From Crocinitomicaceae bacterium (GTDB lineage Bacteria > Bacteroidota > Bacteroidia > Flavobacteriales_D > Crocinitomicaceae), in NCBI GenBank assembly GCA_030833845.1, contig JAURGK010000010.1, positions 1 through 64,000 on the forward strand: 64,000 nucleotides of DNA. The letters run 5' to 3'. The notes under the pieces were generated by a model. That model was not told the DNA's origin and made no database searches. It worked only from the letters and a program-made list of their open reading frames with translations. Made by a program: the position numbers and the translations under genes. Below, one piece after another: positions 17,901 to 26,390 of this stretch (position 1 is the first letter of the stretch; every line of letters begins with the position of its first letter).

Positions 17901-20900
17901 AGGGGTATACTACACACCGGGTGCCTCTATTGACCCATGTGCCACGTATTACTACGGTGAGACTGAAGATTACGATGTGCAAATCATTGCTGCTGTTCCA
18001 TTTGCTCCGAGCTTCACAGCAGTGCCATCAAACCAAGCATGTACCTATACCGATTACACCTATACAACCCAGTCTGGCATGCAAACCTATTACTGGACCT
18101 TCCCAGGTACTGCTGGTGTAGATTATAACATCATTTCAGGTGGGACAACAACCTCTAATACCGCAACGGTTCAGTACCTCGCAGGGGGTAACCAAACGGT
18201 GGTGCTCGACTACTTAAATGCCTCTGGATGTGTTTCGACTGGTGCTGTGAATAATACTATAACTGTGCAAAGTACAGCAGCTATTGCTCCGCTTGCAGGA
18301 ACTCAAACGGTTTGTGCGGGCGCTAGTGTTAATTTCTCAACAGCTTCTGCTGGTGGTACTTGGAGTTCAAGTAACCCGGCGATTGCAACAATCAACCCTA
18401 GTACAGGTGAGGTGATGGGTGTAAGTGCAGGAACTGCTACAATGACCTACACCATACTTAATCCAACTACTTGGTGCCCACCGAGTACAGCAACGCGCAC
18501 GGTAACGGTTTTACCTTCACCAATTGTGGATGCTGGTGCGGATGTAACCATATGTAGTGGTCAATCTAATACGATGAATTCATCCGTGAATTTCAACACT
18601 TCATGTACTCATACCATTTTACTATATGATTCTTATGGCGATGGTTGGAATGGTTGTACCGCAACAGTTTATGTGGCTGGTGTACCTGTACTTTCTAATA
18701 TAGGAATTGTAGGTTGGGGATCTGGTCCTGTGCCATTTACATTCACAGCTTCTAACGGCGATGCCATACAAGTGACATTCTCACCAGGTTCTTGGGCGAG
18801 TGAGCCTTACTATACTATTCAAGATGGAGCAGGCAACAACCTTGTAACCAACTGGGTGCCTTATTGGAATGGAACCTGGAATGGTACGGCTGCCGGTTGC
18901 CCTTCCATTACTCCAACCTGGACACCAAGTGCATCCTTATCTAATGCCAATATTTTGAATCCTGTTGCTACACCTGCTACTACCACTACCTATACGGTGA
19001 GTGCCACAGGTACCAATGGTTGTGTGGGTACAGATATGGTAACAATCAACGTGAATCAGTCTCCTGCAAATGCGCCAATTGTTGCCCCTACGGCTTTGTG
19101 CGTAGGTAGCAATGCCATGGTATCGAATCCGGTGCCGAATGGCGTTTGGGGAATGACGGTTCAGGGCAATGTTTCTATGAATACAGCCTCTGGTTCAATT
19201 GTAGGTCTCAGCCCAGGTACTGCGACAATTACCTATACTACTACTGCTCCAAATGGTTGTACTACGGTTTCAAGTTCCAATATTGATGTACAAGCCCTTC
19301 CGGTGGCTTCAATTAGCTCTTCAAATGGTAATTCTGTTTGTCAGGGATCATCTACTACTTTGAGTGCCCCAGCTGCTGCGGCCTACCTTTGGAATAATGG
19401 TGCCACAACTCAAGATATCACTTTAACTGCTGGTGGGTCATATAGTGTAACTATTACCAGTGCTGCTGGTTGTGTATCTGCACCTTCAGCAATGATGAGT
19501 CTTACTGTTAATCAGCCTCCAGTTGCTACCGTTGCCTTGAGTGGCCCAACCACTTTCTGTGATGGTGGATCAGTAGACCTTACGGCAAACGGAGGGGTTT
19601 CATATGTTTGGAATAATAACGTTCCTACAGCTACAAATTCAATTACTACTGCGGGTACCTATACAGCAACTGTTACCGATGCGAATGGTTGTTCTGCTAC
19701 GACTGCACCGATTACCGTAACCGTGATGCCTGCTCCAAGTGCAACAATTACAGCTAGTGGCCCGTTAGATTTCTGTGCAGGTGGATCTGTGCTTCTTTCT
19801 GCTAACGGCGCGGGAACCTATGCATGGACTAATGGATCAACGGCTTCGTCTGTTTTAGTTAGCAGCAGTGGCTCACATGAGCTCACGATTACAGGTTCAA
19901 ATGGTTGTTCTACTACCTCGGCACCAGCAGTTGTCACTGTGACACCAATGCCAGTTGTAGATGCAATATCAGGTTCCAACACAGTTTGTGAAGGCGCAAC
20001 AACTACCATGACGAATTTAACACCAAGTGGGGTATGGTCTTCTTCAAATACTGCGGTGGCAACCATTGATGCGGCTGGAGATGTTACAGGTGTGAGTAGT
20101 GGTACAGTGGTTGTATCTTATGCCGTAACTACCAATGGCTGTTCGACAACTGTAAACAAAAACCTTTCGGTACAAGCGGCCCCAACTACTGCAATAACGG
20201 CTTCGGGACCAACAACTTTCTGTGATGGAGGTTCTGTAGTGTTAACTGCTGCTAATGGTACTGCCTTCGCTTGGTCTAATGCTAGTTCATCTCAAACTAT
20301 TGCCGTCACACAATCAGGAACCTATTCTGTTGCTGTAACCAATGGTCTTGGTTGTGTATCGAACTCAGCGCCGATCACAGTAAACGTTCTTTCTGCTGCC
20401 GCACCTGTAGTTACCGCAAATAACACGGCGATTTGTCAAGGTGCTTCTGCAACCTTGACTTCAACAAGTGCTGCTGCCTACCTTTGGAGCAATGGTGCAA
20501 CAACACCTACAATCAATGTATCCACTGCGGGTAACTATACGGTGAGTATTATTGATGCCAACGGTTGTTCAGCAACTTCAACACCAATCGCCATTACAAG
20601 TGTTGCAGCACCAAGTATTTCTATTGCTGCGGCCGGTCCTGTGACATTCTGTCAAGGTCAGAGTGTGGTATTGAATTCAAATACAAATGGTTCAACCTTT
20701 GCTTGGAATACCGGTGCTACCACACCAAGTATTACCGCAACAAGTTCTGGACTTTATTACGTAACTGTTACAAATGCCCAAGGATGTACAGCAGTGTCTA
20801 ACGAGATCACTGTAACAACCCAGGCGAATTTTACTCCTGTAATTACAGCAGCATCTCCTACGATTATTTGTGATGGTGCCTTTGCCACTTTGGTTGCTAC

Positions 20901-21867
20901 ACCTGGTGCGTCTTACCTTTGGTCAAACAATGCAACAACACAAGGGGTCAATGTAGGTGTGAGTGGACCAATAACAGTTACGGTAACTACCAGCCAAGGA
21001 TGTGTAGGAACTTCTGCGCCGATCAATATTACTGTATTGCCGGTACCGACAACTACTATCACAGCCTCTGGACCAACTACATTCTGTGAAGGTGGTTCGG
21101 TAACCCTTACTGCAGGAGGTGCCAATAGCTATATGTGGGCCAATAATAGTACTGCTACCACTCAAACAGTTACAACGTCCGGAACTTATGTAGTAACGGG
21201 GTATTCTGTAAATGGTTGTCCAAATATAGCAGAGCTTGTGATTACTGTAAATGAAGCACCTTCTTTTGGACTTATTTTGGACGGCAACACTGGTCTTTGC
21301 CCAGGAGAGTCTCTTACATTGACAGCTCAGTCTGGCAATACTTATAACTGGACGCCAACAGGTGCCACCTCACAATCTTTAAGTGTGGCAGCTCCGGGTA
21401 CTTACAGTTGTAATGTTACCAATGCAAGTGGTTGTACAACTGTATCAGAACAAATTGTAGTAACTGCTGCGCAGCCTACTTCTTCAACACTGAATATCAC
21501 CTCTTATGATAACTACGTATTGAATGAAATTACTTACACACAATCTGGTACCTATACCCAAACACTTACTAACGCGGCTGGTTGTGATTCTACAATCACA
21601 CTTAACCTTACACTTACAGTTGGTCTAGATGAAAATGGATTTGTAAGTATTGCAGTGCAGCCTAACCCAACAGATGCGGTCTTCACCTTGATGGCTTCCG
21701 AAGCACTTCATAGCATTTATACTGTTCAAGATGCTCAAGGAAAAATTGTTGCAACTGGTCAGTTAACCGGTACGGCGACCTCTATCAATATTGAAAACGT
21801 AGCTAGAGGAATTTATTTCTTAAAAGTTGCAGAAGCATCAGAAGCACTGCGCATCGTTAAGAATTAG
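14977..21867 (+). CDS. Giant modular surface protein: GEVED and Ig-like domains, T9SS tail (2296 residues)
   Basis: The protein has an N-terminal export signal to about residue 37 (MQTQILAQ, preceded by a long basic n-region). A beta-rich domain covers about 38-220. Three modules follow, starting at Cys226, Cys493 and Cys759. Each has an Ig-like part (YQWQSGPTSSGPWTNISGAT type) and a GEVED domain (YIDYNQNGSFADAGE to GYGETEDYCIDI). Big_2-like domains are near 1105-1180 and 1365-1442, and a segment with YDSYGDGWNGC lies near 1205-1310. Ten Ig-like repeats of about 72 residues span 1443-2167. The C-terminal sorting domain has VQPNPTDAVFTL and ARGIYFLKVAE. It is likely a surface adhesin or filament secreted by T9SS; the ligand is unknown. 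No frameshift is seen, and a terminator follows 23 bases after the stop. Confidence 0.9.
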   Translation: MKTLLFYLAKCKANLIRFSFLSALIITVMMQTQILAQTTVQVGSGTTTNTYFPIYTCYGYNYSQQIYTSAEISAAGGFAGTISQIRFFWASGGTTTANWNNWTVYLGNTALSNFTGAAGWVPTASMTQVFSGNISPTAGGWVTVNLTTPFNYTGGNLVVGIDENSASWSCTAAWRNFTATAAAGPRAILYYSDGTNPNPASPPSANYTSTTSRAQIQLDITPSTVCSGVPNAGAATISAGSGCVGASLTLGASGLTTGTGISYQWQSGPTSSGPWTNISGATTASTTVSSVSGLTYYRLVTTCANSASSNNTNTVSYNGNVVNGCTCLNYGSSGATSIYDDEIFNVTFGGINNTSTCASTAPGAGSLNRQYSNYTGSVPAANVMQGVTYPLSVTAGQCDGWAYGGGITVYIDYNQNGSFADAGEMVYASPYSTFAVAGTVFTANITVPLTATVGMTRMRVICAEGTTNIGSTTSYGYGETEDYCIDIAQTNQCSGTPNSATATISSTSGCPNASFNLGATGISTGLGLIYQWQSAPSATGPWTNIAGATSTSYSTSVTSLGSVYYRLVTTCINSVISSYSSAVSYTATGGQCDCGTYPAIYSYYTGDEEISSVTVGTMTNTSNCATLAPGPGSMVEKYGNYTGSVTGPSVNQGDVVNFSLTQTTCGWYYNNIFQIFVDFNQDGDFLDAGEFVYNQPAAANGNQTVTGSFLVPANATLGTTRMRIVNAESGPTATNYAHNQYYWGETEDYCFTVTLPPPCAGTPTPGNTLASASSVFAGQSVTLSLQNNTSGTGITYQWQSASSAAGPWTDITGANAYNLTITPTAMTWYQCIVTCTNSASSAISTPVQVLYNPYCDPQYYYGTQYGDLISNVAITGTSLNNNSGTAAGGPSYTYYNNLPPAIMAAASSYQVQVTCGSYAYQAFSVWIDYNDNNVFEASENVGYSPAYTTSSFQTVSFNINLACTPPLGIHRMRVRGVYYTPGASIDPCATYYYGETEDYDVQIIAAVPFAPSFTAVPSNQACTYTDYTYTTQSGMQTYYWTFPGTAGVDYNIISGGTTTSNTATVQYLAGGNQTVVLDYLNASGCVSTGAVNNTITVQSTAAIAPLAGTQTVCAGASVNFSTASAGGTWSSSNPAIATINPSTGEVMGVSAGTATMTYTILNPTTWCPPSTATRTVTVLPSPIVDAGADVTICSGQSNTMNSSVNFNTSCTHTILLYDSYGDGWNGCTATVYVAGVPVLSNIGIVGWGSGPVPFTFTASNGDAIQVTFSPGSWASEPYYTIQDGAGNNLVTNWVPYWNGTWNGTAAGCPSITPTWTPSASLSNANILNPVATPATTTTYTVSATGTNGCVGTDMVTINVNQSPANAPIVAPTALCVGSNAMVSNPVPNGVWGMTVQGNVSMNTASGSIVGLSPGTATITYTTTAPNGCTTVSSSNIDVQALPVASISSSNGNSVCQGSSTTLSAPAAAAYLWNNGATTQDITLTAGGSYSVTITSAAGCVSAPSAMMSLTVNQPPVATVALSGPTTFCDGGSVDLTANGGVSYVWNNNVPTATNSITTAGTYTATVTDANGCSATTAPITVTVMPAPSATITASGPLDFCAGGSVLLSANGAGTYAWTNGSTASSVLVSSSGSHELTITGSNGCSTTSAPAVVTVTPMPVVDAISGSNTVCEGATTTMTNLTPSGVWSSSNTAVATIDAAGDVTGVSSGTVVVSYAVTTNGCSTTVNKNLSVQAAPTTAITASGPTTFCDGGSVVLTAANGTAFAWSNASSSQTIAVTQSGTYSVAVTNGLGCVSNSAPITVNVLSAAAPVVTANNTAICQGASATLTSTSAAAYLWSNGATTPTINVSTAGNYTVSIIDANGCSATSTPIAITSVAAPSISIAAAGPVTFCQGQSVVLNSNTNGSTFAWNTGATTPSITATSSGLYYVTVTNAQGCTAVSNEITVTTQANFTPVITAASPTIICDGAFATLVATPGASYLWSNNATTQGVNVGVSGPITVTVTTSQGCVGTSAPINITVLPVPTTTITASGPTTFCEGGSVTLTAGGANSYMWANNSTATTQTVTTSGTYVVTGYSVNGCPNIAELVITVNEAPSFGLILDGNTGLCPGESLTLTAQSGNTYNWTPTGATSQSLSVAAPGTYSCNVTNASGCTTVSEQIVVTAAQPTSSTLNITSYDNYVLNEITYTQSGTYTQTLTNAAGCDSTITLNLTLTVGLDENGFVSIAVQPNPTDAVFTLMASEALHSIYTVQDAQGKIVATGQLTGTATSINIENVARGIYFLKVAEASEALRIVKN
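15652..17990 (+). repeat. Three tandem Ig-like + GEVED modules of about 800 bases
   Basis: The modules begin at 15652, 16453 and 17251, so the period is 801 then 798 bases. Each codes for Cys-(S/A)-G-x-P, an Ig-like stretch with YQWQS and GPWT, a Cys-containing hinge, then a GEVED domain ending GETEDY. The copies are diverged at DNA level, which suggests old duplication kept by selection. Confidence 0.75.
19303..21477 (+). repeat. Ten tandem Ig-like repeats of about 72 residues
   Basis: Units start near 19303, 19522, 19738, 19954, 20185, 20398, 20614, 20827, 21046 and 21259. The consensus is: ITASGPTTFCDGGSVxLTA, then YxWSNGATT, then AGTYxVTVTxxxGC, then APITVTV. Each unit holds two Cys (in FCxG and in GC), probably one disulfide per domain. 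The fourth unit is a Big_2-like variant (VWSSSNTAVATIDAAGDVTG). The strings ASGPTTFCDGGSV and ASGPTTFCEGGSV recur nearly unchanged in non-adjacent units. Confidence 0.75.
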
Positions 21868-21890
21868 AAGTATCCTTAAGATGAAATGAA

Positions 21891-21916
21891 AAGCCCCGAG
21901 TTCGGGGCTTTTTTTA
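21891..21916 (+). terminator. Rho-independent terminator after the giant gene
   Basis: AAGCCCCGA (21891-21899) pairs with TCGGGGCTT (21902-21910) and is followed by a T-run. It lies 23 bases after the stop codon at 21867 and before the start of the next gene at 21928. Confidence 0.9.
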
Positions 21917-21927
21917 TACTTTTAAAA

Positions 21928-23667
21928 ATGCATTTTATATATTTATTCTTTTGCATTTTCTTCGGCTTGTACACTTACGGGCAGACTTCATGGCCCAATG
22001 AACGATTTTCGGCTTGGCAAAATTCGGGTTGCCAACACCAATTTGATTCATTGTTTGTGGATATCAACATGGCTGACTACAATATTGATGCTACAGGACA
22101 GGCGGATTGTTCAGCAATCTTACAAAGTGTTCTCAATCAATATGATCATGTACGTATTCAATTCAACGCCGGTACGTTTAAAATTGAGCAGCCAATTGTT
22201 TTGAAATCTCATCAGGTGCTTGCTGGCGCCGGACCAGATCTAACACATTTTATAGTGGATTTAAATGGTGCCGGACATGCTTTTTCTGCCAGCGGCACAA
22301 TAGAGCAGCAGTATTATTCTGTAAATGCACCATTAGTGAAAAATCAGAATTTTGTAGTTTGTACACAGCAAAATTTTGATGTTGGCAATTGGCTATACCT
22401 TCAAAATGCTGATTCTGCTTTGGTTACATCAACTTGGGCGCTTGGTTCAACGGGGCAAATGATTCAAATTGATCACATTTCTGGCGATACCCTTTGGCTT
22501 GAAAAGCCGCTTAGACGCAGCTATAGTGGTGAAACATGGGTGCGAAAAATGAATCCCTTAACAGAAATAGGTTTGAGATGTTTTTCCATAGAGAGGCAAG
22601 ACGATACAGCTCCGATTCAAACAAGTAACATTCGCTTCTTTGGTCTTGTAGAAGCACAGGTTGAATCCATTTATTCATACAAATGCAATTTTGCACATCT
22701 TGAGCTCACGAGTTGCGCGCATGTTACAGTCAGAAAATGCTTTTATAATGAAGGATTTACTTATGGTGGTGGAGGTAGGGCTTATGGTGTAGTGTTGCAA
22801 CAGACGAGTGGTGATAACTTAATTGAAGATAATATTTTTAAGCACCTTAGGCATTCGGTATTGTTTCAGTCTGGAGCCAATGGAAATGTCTGCGCTTTTA
22901 ATTTTTCAACCGATGCGTATTGGGAAGAAAGTCTATTGACTGCAAATGCTGCTGGTGAAATAGTTTTGCATGGTAATTACCCGTATTCAAATTTAATAGA
23001 ACAAAATAGCGTTGGAAATATCGTCATAGACAATTCGCACGGTGCCAATGGCCCAGATAATTTATTCTATAGAAATAGGGCTACGCTCTATGGCATCTTT
23101 TTTAGTGATCAAAGCTCACCAAACCAACTTTTTATCGGTAATCATGTGACCAACACTAATTTTCCTTATAATTTTGTCAATTGGACCATTTCAGGTACAG
23201 GTCACTTTCTTTTTGCCAATAATAACAAAGGAAATATTGTTCCCTCAAATACAAGTTTTGTTTCAGATACTTCCTTTGCTTATACGGAGAAGCCTTCTTT
23301 TGTGAATTTAGGCGTTTGGCTGCACATTGGCGATCAGCCAGCAATTATTTTACCAATCCCGGCAGAAAATCGTTGGTTGAATCAAGCCTATTTTTCCACT
23401 TCCTGCAATCAAACGGATTTGTCATTGTATGATCCAAAACTTACTTTTTTAAGCTATCCAAATCCTGTACAAGGACAACTATCCATAACTTGTTCCAAGC
23501 CTTACTTTGGAAATGTATTTTTATTCAATAGTGCGGGCCAAATTTTGGGCAAATACCTAATGCATGGCAGTGAAATGCATATCAATACAGAGGAATTTAA
23601 AGAAGGTGTTTATCTTTTAAATTTTGAGCAATCCAATGGAGTATTGAAAATGATCAAAATCAATTGA
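21928..23667 (+). CDS. Secreted parallel beta-helix protein with T9SS sorting tail
   Basis: The protein is 579 residues from the ATG at 21928. The frame is open from 21886, but that stretch is the terminator of the previous gene, while 21928 gives a proper signal peptide (MHFIYLFFCIFFGLYTYGQ). Residues of about 40-100 resemble the pectate-lyase-superfamily N-terminus (DYNIDATGQADCSAILQSVL, then IQFNAGTFKIEQPIVL). About 130-440 are rich in Asn ladders and short beta strands (GDNLIEDNIFKHLR, SNLIEQNSVGNIVI, DNLFYRNRATLYG), as in right-handed beta helices. The type A T9SS domain ends the protein (SYPNPVQGQLSI, KEGVYLLNFEQ). It probably binds or cleaves a polysaccharide, but no catalytic set can be named. 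Confidence 0.85.
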   Translation: MHFIYLFFCIFFGLYTYGQTSWPNERFSAWQNSGCQHQFDSLFVDINMADYNIDATGQADCSAILQSVLNQYDHVRIQFNAGTFKIEQPIVLKSHQVLAGAGPDLTHFIVDLNGAGHAFSASGTIEQQYYSVNAPLVKNQNFVVCTQQNFDVGNWLYLQNADSALVTSTWALGSTGQMIQIDHISGDTLWLEKPLRRSYSGETWVRKMNPLTEIGLRCFSIERQDDTAPIQTSNIRFFGLVEAQVESIYSYKCNFAHLELTSCAHVTVRKCFYNEGFTYGGGGRAYGVVLQQTSGDNLIEDNIFKHLRHSVLFQSGANGNVCAFNFSTDAYWEESLLTANAAGEIVLHGNYPYSNLIEQNSVGNIVIDNSHGANGPDNLFYRNRATLYGIFFSDQSSPNQLFIGNHVTNTNFPYNFVNWTISGTGHFLFANNNKGNIVPSNTSFVSDTSFAYTEKPSFVNLGVWLHIGDQPAIILPIPAENRWLNQAYFSTSCNQTDLSLYDPKLTFLSYPNPVQGQLSITCSKPYFGNVFLFNSAGQILGKYLMHGSEMHINTEEFKEGVYLLNFEQSNGVLKMIKIN

Positions 23668-25381
23668 AGACTTGATATACGGGTAAACGCATGAAAGTTT
23701 GTTCAAAATAAGGGCTATGCTTGTAAATGAAAAATAACTGTTCCCATTCACTTTGAGCAAATTGAATGTCGAGCTTTTTGCGCTCTTCATATTGCACATT
23801 CAATAGTGGATTGTTTTCTAAAATTTCAGCAATAGTTTCCTTGAAAACATAATTTGAAAAATACTCCTTTTGTTGTAAATAGCTATCGAAATAATTCCAA
23901 CTCAGGTAGCTGTCTTCAGCCAAAGGTTGCAGGACTGCATGTAAAAATAAAGCCCCATCCTGAGCAGTAGGGATCAGGATATCTCCTGGTTTTAGTTCGA
24001 TTTCTTTTACTGCGTACTCAACTTCAATTTGACTCAATTTGAAATGTCCTTCATAGGGTCGAGGAGGTGCTTTGAAATCCTTTACGTAAGTACAAGACAC
24101 TTTTTGGCGATAGGAGGAATCAATAACTTGAAATGCAATACCATTTAATTTCAAAAATTCAATGATGCGTTTTTCTTGTCCTGCAACAATGTAATATGGG
24201 GGAATTTCAACAGAATCAGCCGCGTAATATTGATTGTAATACGGAATATATTTCTCGTAGGGTTGGGTTCGATCATACTCTAATTGGGCAAGTCCTGTAA
24301 TAGGATGAATTGGATATATGGGGGTATAACCCTTAAAATAAATGCTATCCATGGATTGATCATCAAGCTTAAAATTGAATTTAAAGAAGGTTTGATCTTT
24401 GGCCCATAGTTTGGCTTCTTTGCGTGCGTTTTCAATAGCAGTTGCGTTTTCCATTGCATAAGCAACAGTACTTTCTATGAATTGCAGGGTGGCCCCAACT
24501 CGCTCAGCAAACGCTTTTAACATATGCGTCTCAACAGTGAAGCAAAGACTATTAAATAGACTAGCATAGCCCATTGCATAACGTGGTAGGTCATTAAACG
24601 CAACAATACCCTCCTCAGGGGTCTTACCCTTTAATTCAACGTAGGGAAAGAGTTCATATCCTCCTAAACTATATTCCTTTAAATATGGTATACAGCTTGA
24701 GTAGGTCAACTCTTTGATGGATGGCGAAAGTCTTGCTTTGTTCGAACTAATATAGGTTAGGGTATAAGGGTAGTCGGCGCCATTTGAAACATGATTATCG
24801 ATAAAAATATCGGGATCAAGTGCTTGATAAATCTTTACAAAAGTCTTAGTGTTTTCTGCATCCATTTTTGTAAAATCGCGATTCAAGTCTAGGTTCTTTG
24901 CAGAACCACGAAAACCATATTCTTCTGGCCCGTTTTGATTTGCTCTGCTCGTTGAGGAACGGTTGTACATACCACCAACATTGTAGGCAGGAATAATGGC
25001 AATCAAGGGTAGTGGTCTTCCATGTTTATTTTGGGTTGGTTTACCGTCTTTTATCCAATTTTCAATCCAAATTAAGCACGCATTAATTCCATCTGGCTCT
25101 CCTGGGTGAATGGCATTATTGATGAGAATTGTAGTGCTATTTTGGGCCTTTAAAAATGTTTGAGTTGAATCCTTATCCCCATTGATAACACATAAATAAA
25201 TGGGTTGGCCATAATCCGAAGCACCCATATTAAAAAGACTTATTTCTTTGTTTTGCCGATCTAATTTTTGGAGATGTGCAATGAGCTCGGGGTAGGTAGG
25301 GGTCGAATTCCCTCTCCAATCTTGTTGTCCAAAAATATACGAATGGCCGAATAGAAAAATGAAGATCAATAATCTTGTCAT
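23660..25381 (-). CDS. M14-family zinc carboxypeptidase, exported
   Basis: This is a 573-residue metallopeptidase with a signal peptide (to about residue 18, YIFGQ). The M14 zinc ligands are present: NAIHPGEPDG gives His92 and Glu95, and FIDNHVSNG gives His197. The catalytic Glu284 lies in FTVETHML, and LNRDF is also conserved. The HPGEPDG form is that of the Bacteroidota M14 subgroup often annotated as peptidoglycan or peptide carboxypeptidases. The C-terminal 250 residues are an accessory region of unknown fold. No sorting tail is seen, so a periplasmic place is likely. Its 3' end overlaps the convergent beta-helix gene by 8 bases, with no terminator between them. Confidence 0.88.
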   Translation of the reverse strand: MTRLLIFIFLFGHSYIFGQQDWRGNSTPTYPELIAHLQKLDRQNKEISLFNMGASDYGQPIYLCVINGDKDSTQTFLKAQNSTTILINNAIHPGEPDGINACLIWIENWIKDGKPTQNKHGRPLPLIAIIPAYNVGGMYNRSSTSRANQNGPEEYGFRGSAKNLDLNRDFTKMDAENTKTFVKIYQALDPDIFIDNHVSNGADYPYTLTYISSNKARLSPSIKELTYSSCIPYLKEYSLGGYELFPYVELKGKTPEEGIVAFNDLPRYAMGYASLFNSLCFTVETHMLKAFAERVGATLQFIESTVAYAMENATAIENARKEAKLWAKDQTFFKFNFKLDDQSMDSIYFKGYTPIYPIHPITGLAQLEYDRTQPYEKYIPYYNQYYAADSVEIPPYYIVAGQEKRIIEFLKLNGIAFQVIDSSYRQKVSCTYVKDFKAPPRPYEGHFKLSQIEVEYAVKEIELKPGDILIPTAQDGALFLHAVLQPLAEDSYLSWNYFDSYLQQKEYFSNYVFKETIAEILENNPLLNVQYEERKKLDIQFAQSEWEQLFFIYKHSPYFEQTFMRLPVYQVFN

Positions 25382-25425
25382 TTTGTTCTTAGATTGATGG
25401 CTTTATCTTCAATTAGAGACAGATG

Positions 25426-26388
25426 CTAAAACGAAGGGCAACTTAACTTACGAAAATCTCGTACTGGTTTTTTGCATTTGAGGTTAATTCCTAAGGAAAC
25501 TTCATGAGAACCGCCGCTTACGCCATTGCCCAATGGTGATACTGTTAAATCGTAACTGTAACCAATTCTGTATTTATCGGTAGTTAGCCCTAGTGTCAAA
25601 ATAAATGCATCTTTGTTGCGGTACCAAGCACCAATAGTAAAACTTTCATATTTTAAATAGGCACCAACATTAAGCTGCTGAAAACCATTTTGATATTGAT
25701 AAATAACATTTGGAGATAAGGAGGTTGTACTTGAATAACGACCCCTTTGGCCTAATTTGATATTGGCTCCCATATGGCCGGTGAATTTAACTGGTAAGCG
25801 TGAAACACCAAGAATCAATGACTCATCAGGCCGATTGAGGTGATGGGCAGCCATTCCAAAATAAAAATTCTTACTAAAGCCTACCATGCCCGCGGAAACA
25901 TCAAAAAAGCCTCTACTGCCATTTCCCCTTGGTACATCTCCTGTTTGGTAGATGAATCCACGTCTAGGGTCTATCATGTCTCCAAATGTAAGTTTGCTCC
26001 AATCCAAGAATTTTTGATAATAAGCAGCTTGGGTACCGAACATGAGCCTAAATTTACGATTCACTTTAAGGTAATAGGAGTAGCTTGCCCCAATCATTGA
26101 GGTTTGAATGGTTCCTTGACCTTGCATGTCGTGTGTGGCCACAAGGCCCACACCGCCTGAAATATTTTTAAAATAGCTATCGTAGGCTGCTGCATAGGTG
26201 ATGTAGTTGCCTGTCAGTTGTGGCCATTCATTGCGGTAATTCAATGCAATTCTTGGACATCCGCTAGAACCTGAAAGGGCAGGGTTCAAATAAACAGGAT
26301 TTGAGTAAAATTGTGTGAATGTTGGATCTTGGGCGTAGAAAGCACCAAAGGCCATGAAACAAATGAATGTGAAAAATATACTTTTCAT
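25426..26388 (-). CDS. PorP/SprF-family type IX secretion outer-membrane protein
   Basis: This 320-residue protein has a signal peptide (FMAFGAFYAQ) followed by the hallmark of the family, DPTFTQFYSNPVYLNPALSG, then alternating beta strands of an outer-membrane barrel. PorP/SprF proteins help secrete or anchor particular T9SS substrates. It is the third gene of a minus-strand operon; its ATG lies 2 bases after the stop of the anti-sigma/barrel gene. It may be the surface partner of that signalling protein. Such proteins are often encoded beside their cargo, and the giant T9SS protein and beta-helix protein are within 12 kb, but on the other strand. Confidence 0.92.
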   Translation of the reverse strand: MKSIFFTFICFMAFGAFYAQDPTFTQFYSNPVYLNPALSGSSGCPRIALNYRNEWPQLTGNYITYAAAYDSYFKNISGGVGLVATHDMQGQGTIQTSMIGASYSYYLKVNRKFRLMFGTQAAYYQKFLDWSKLTFGDMIDPRRGFIYQTGDVPRGNGSRGFFDVSAGMVGFSKNFYFGMAAHHLNRPDESLILGVSRLPVKFTGHMGANIKLGQRGRYSSTTSLSPNVIYQYQNGFQQLNVGAYLKYESFTIGAWYRNKDAFILTLGLTTDKYRIGYSYDLTVSPLGNGVSGGSHEVSLGINLKCKKPVRDFRKLSCPSF

Positions 26389-26390
26389 AA

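Noticed and set aside
15652-21477. CRISPR array or DNA-level satellite in the repeated region
   Set aside because: The repeats are coding, 200-800 bases long, in frame and diverged, with no short identical direct repeats and spacers.
21886-21927. Longer N-terminus for the beta-helix protein, starting at ATG 21886
   Set aside because: This stretch is the hairpin terminator of the previous gene, and the later ATG at 21928 gives a proper signal peptide.
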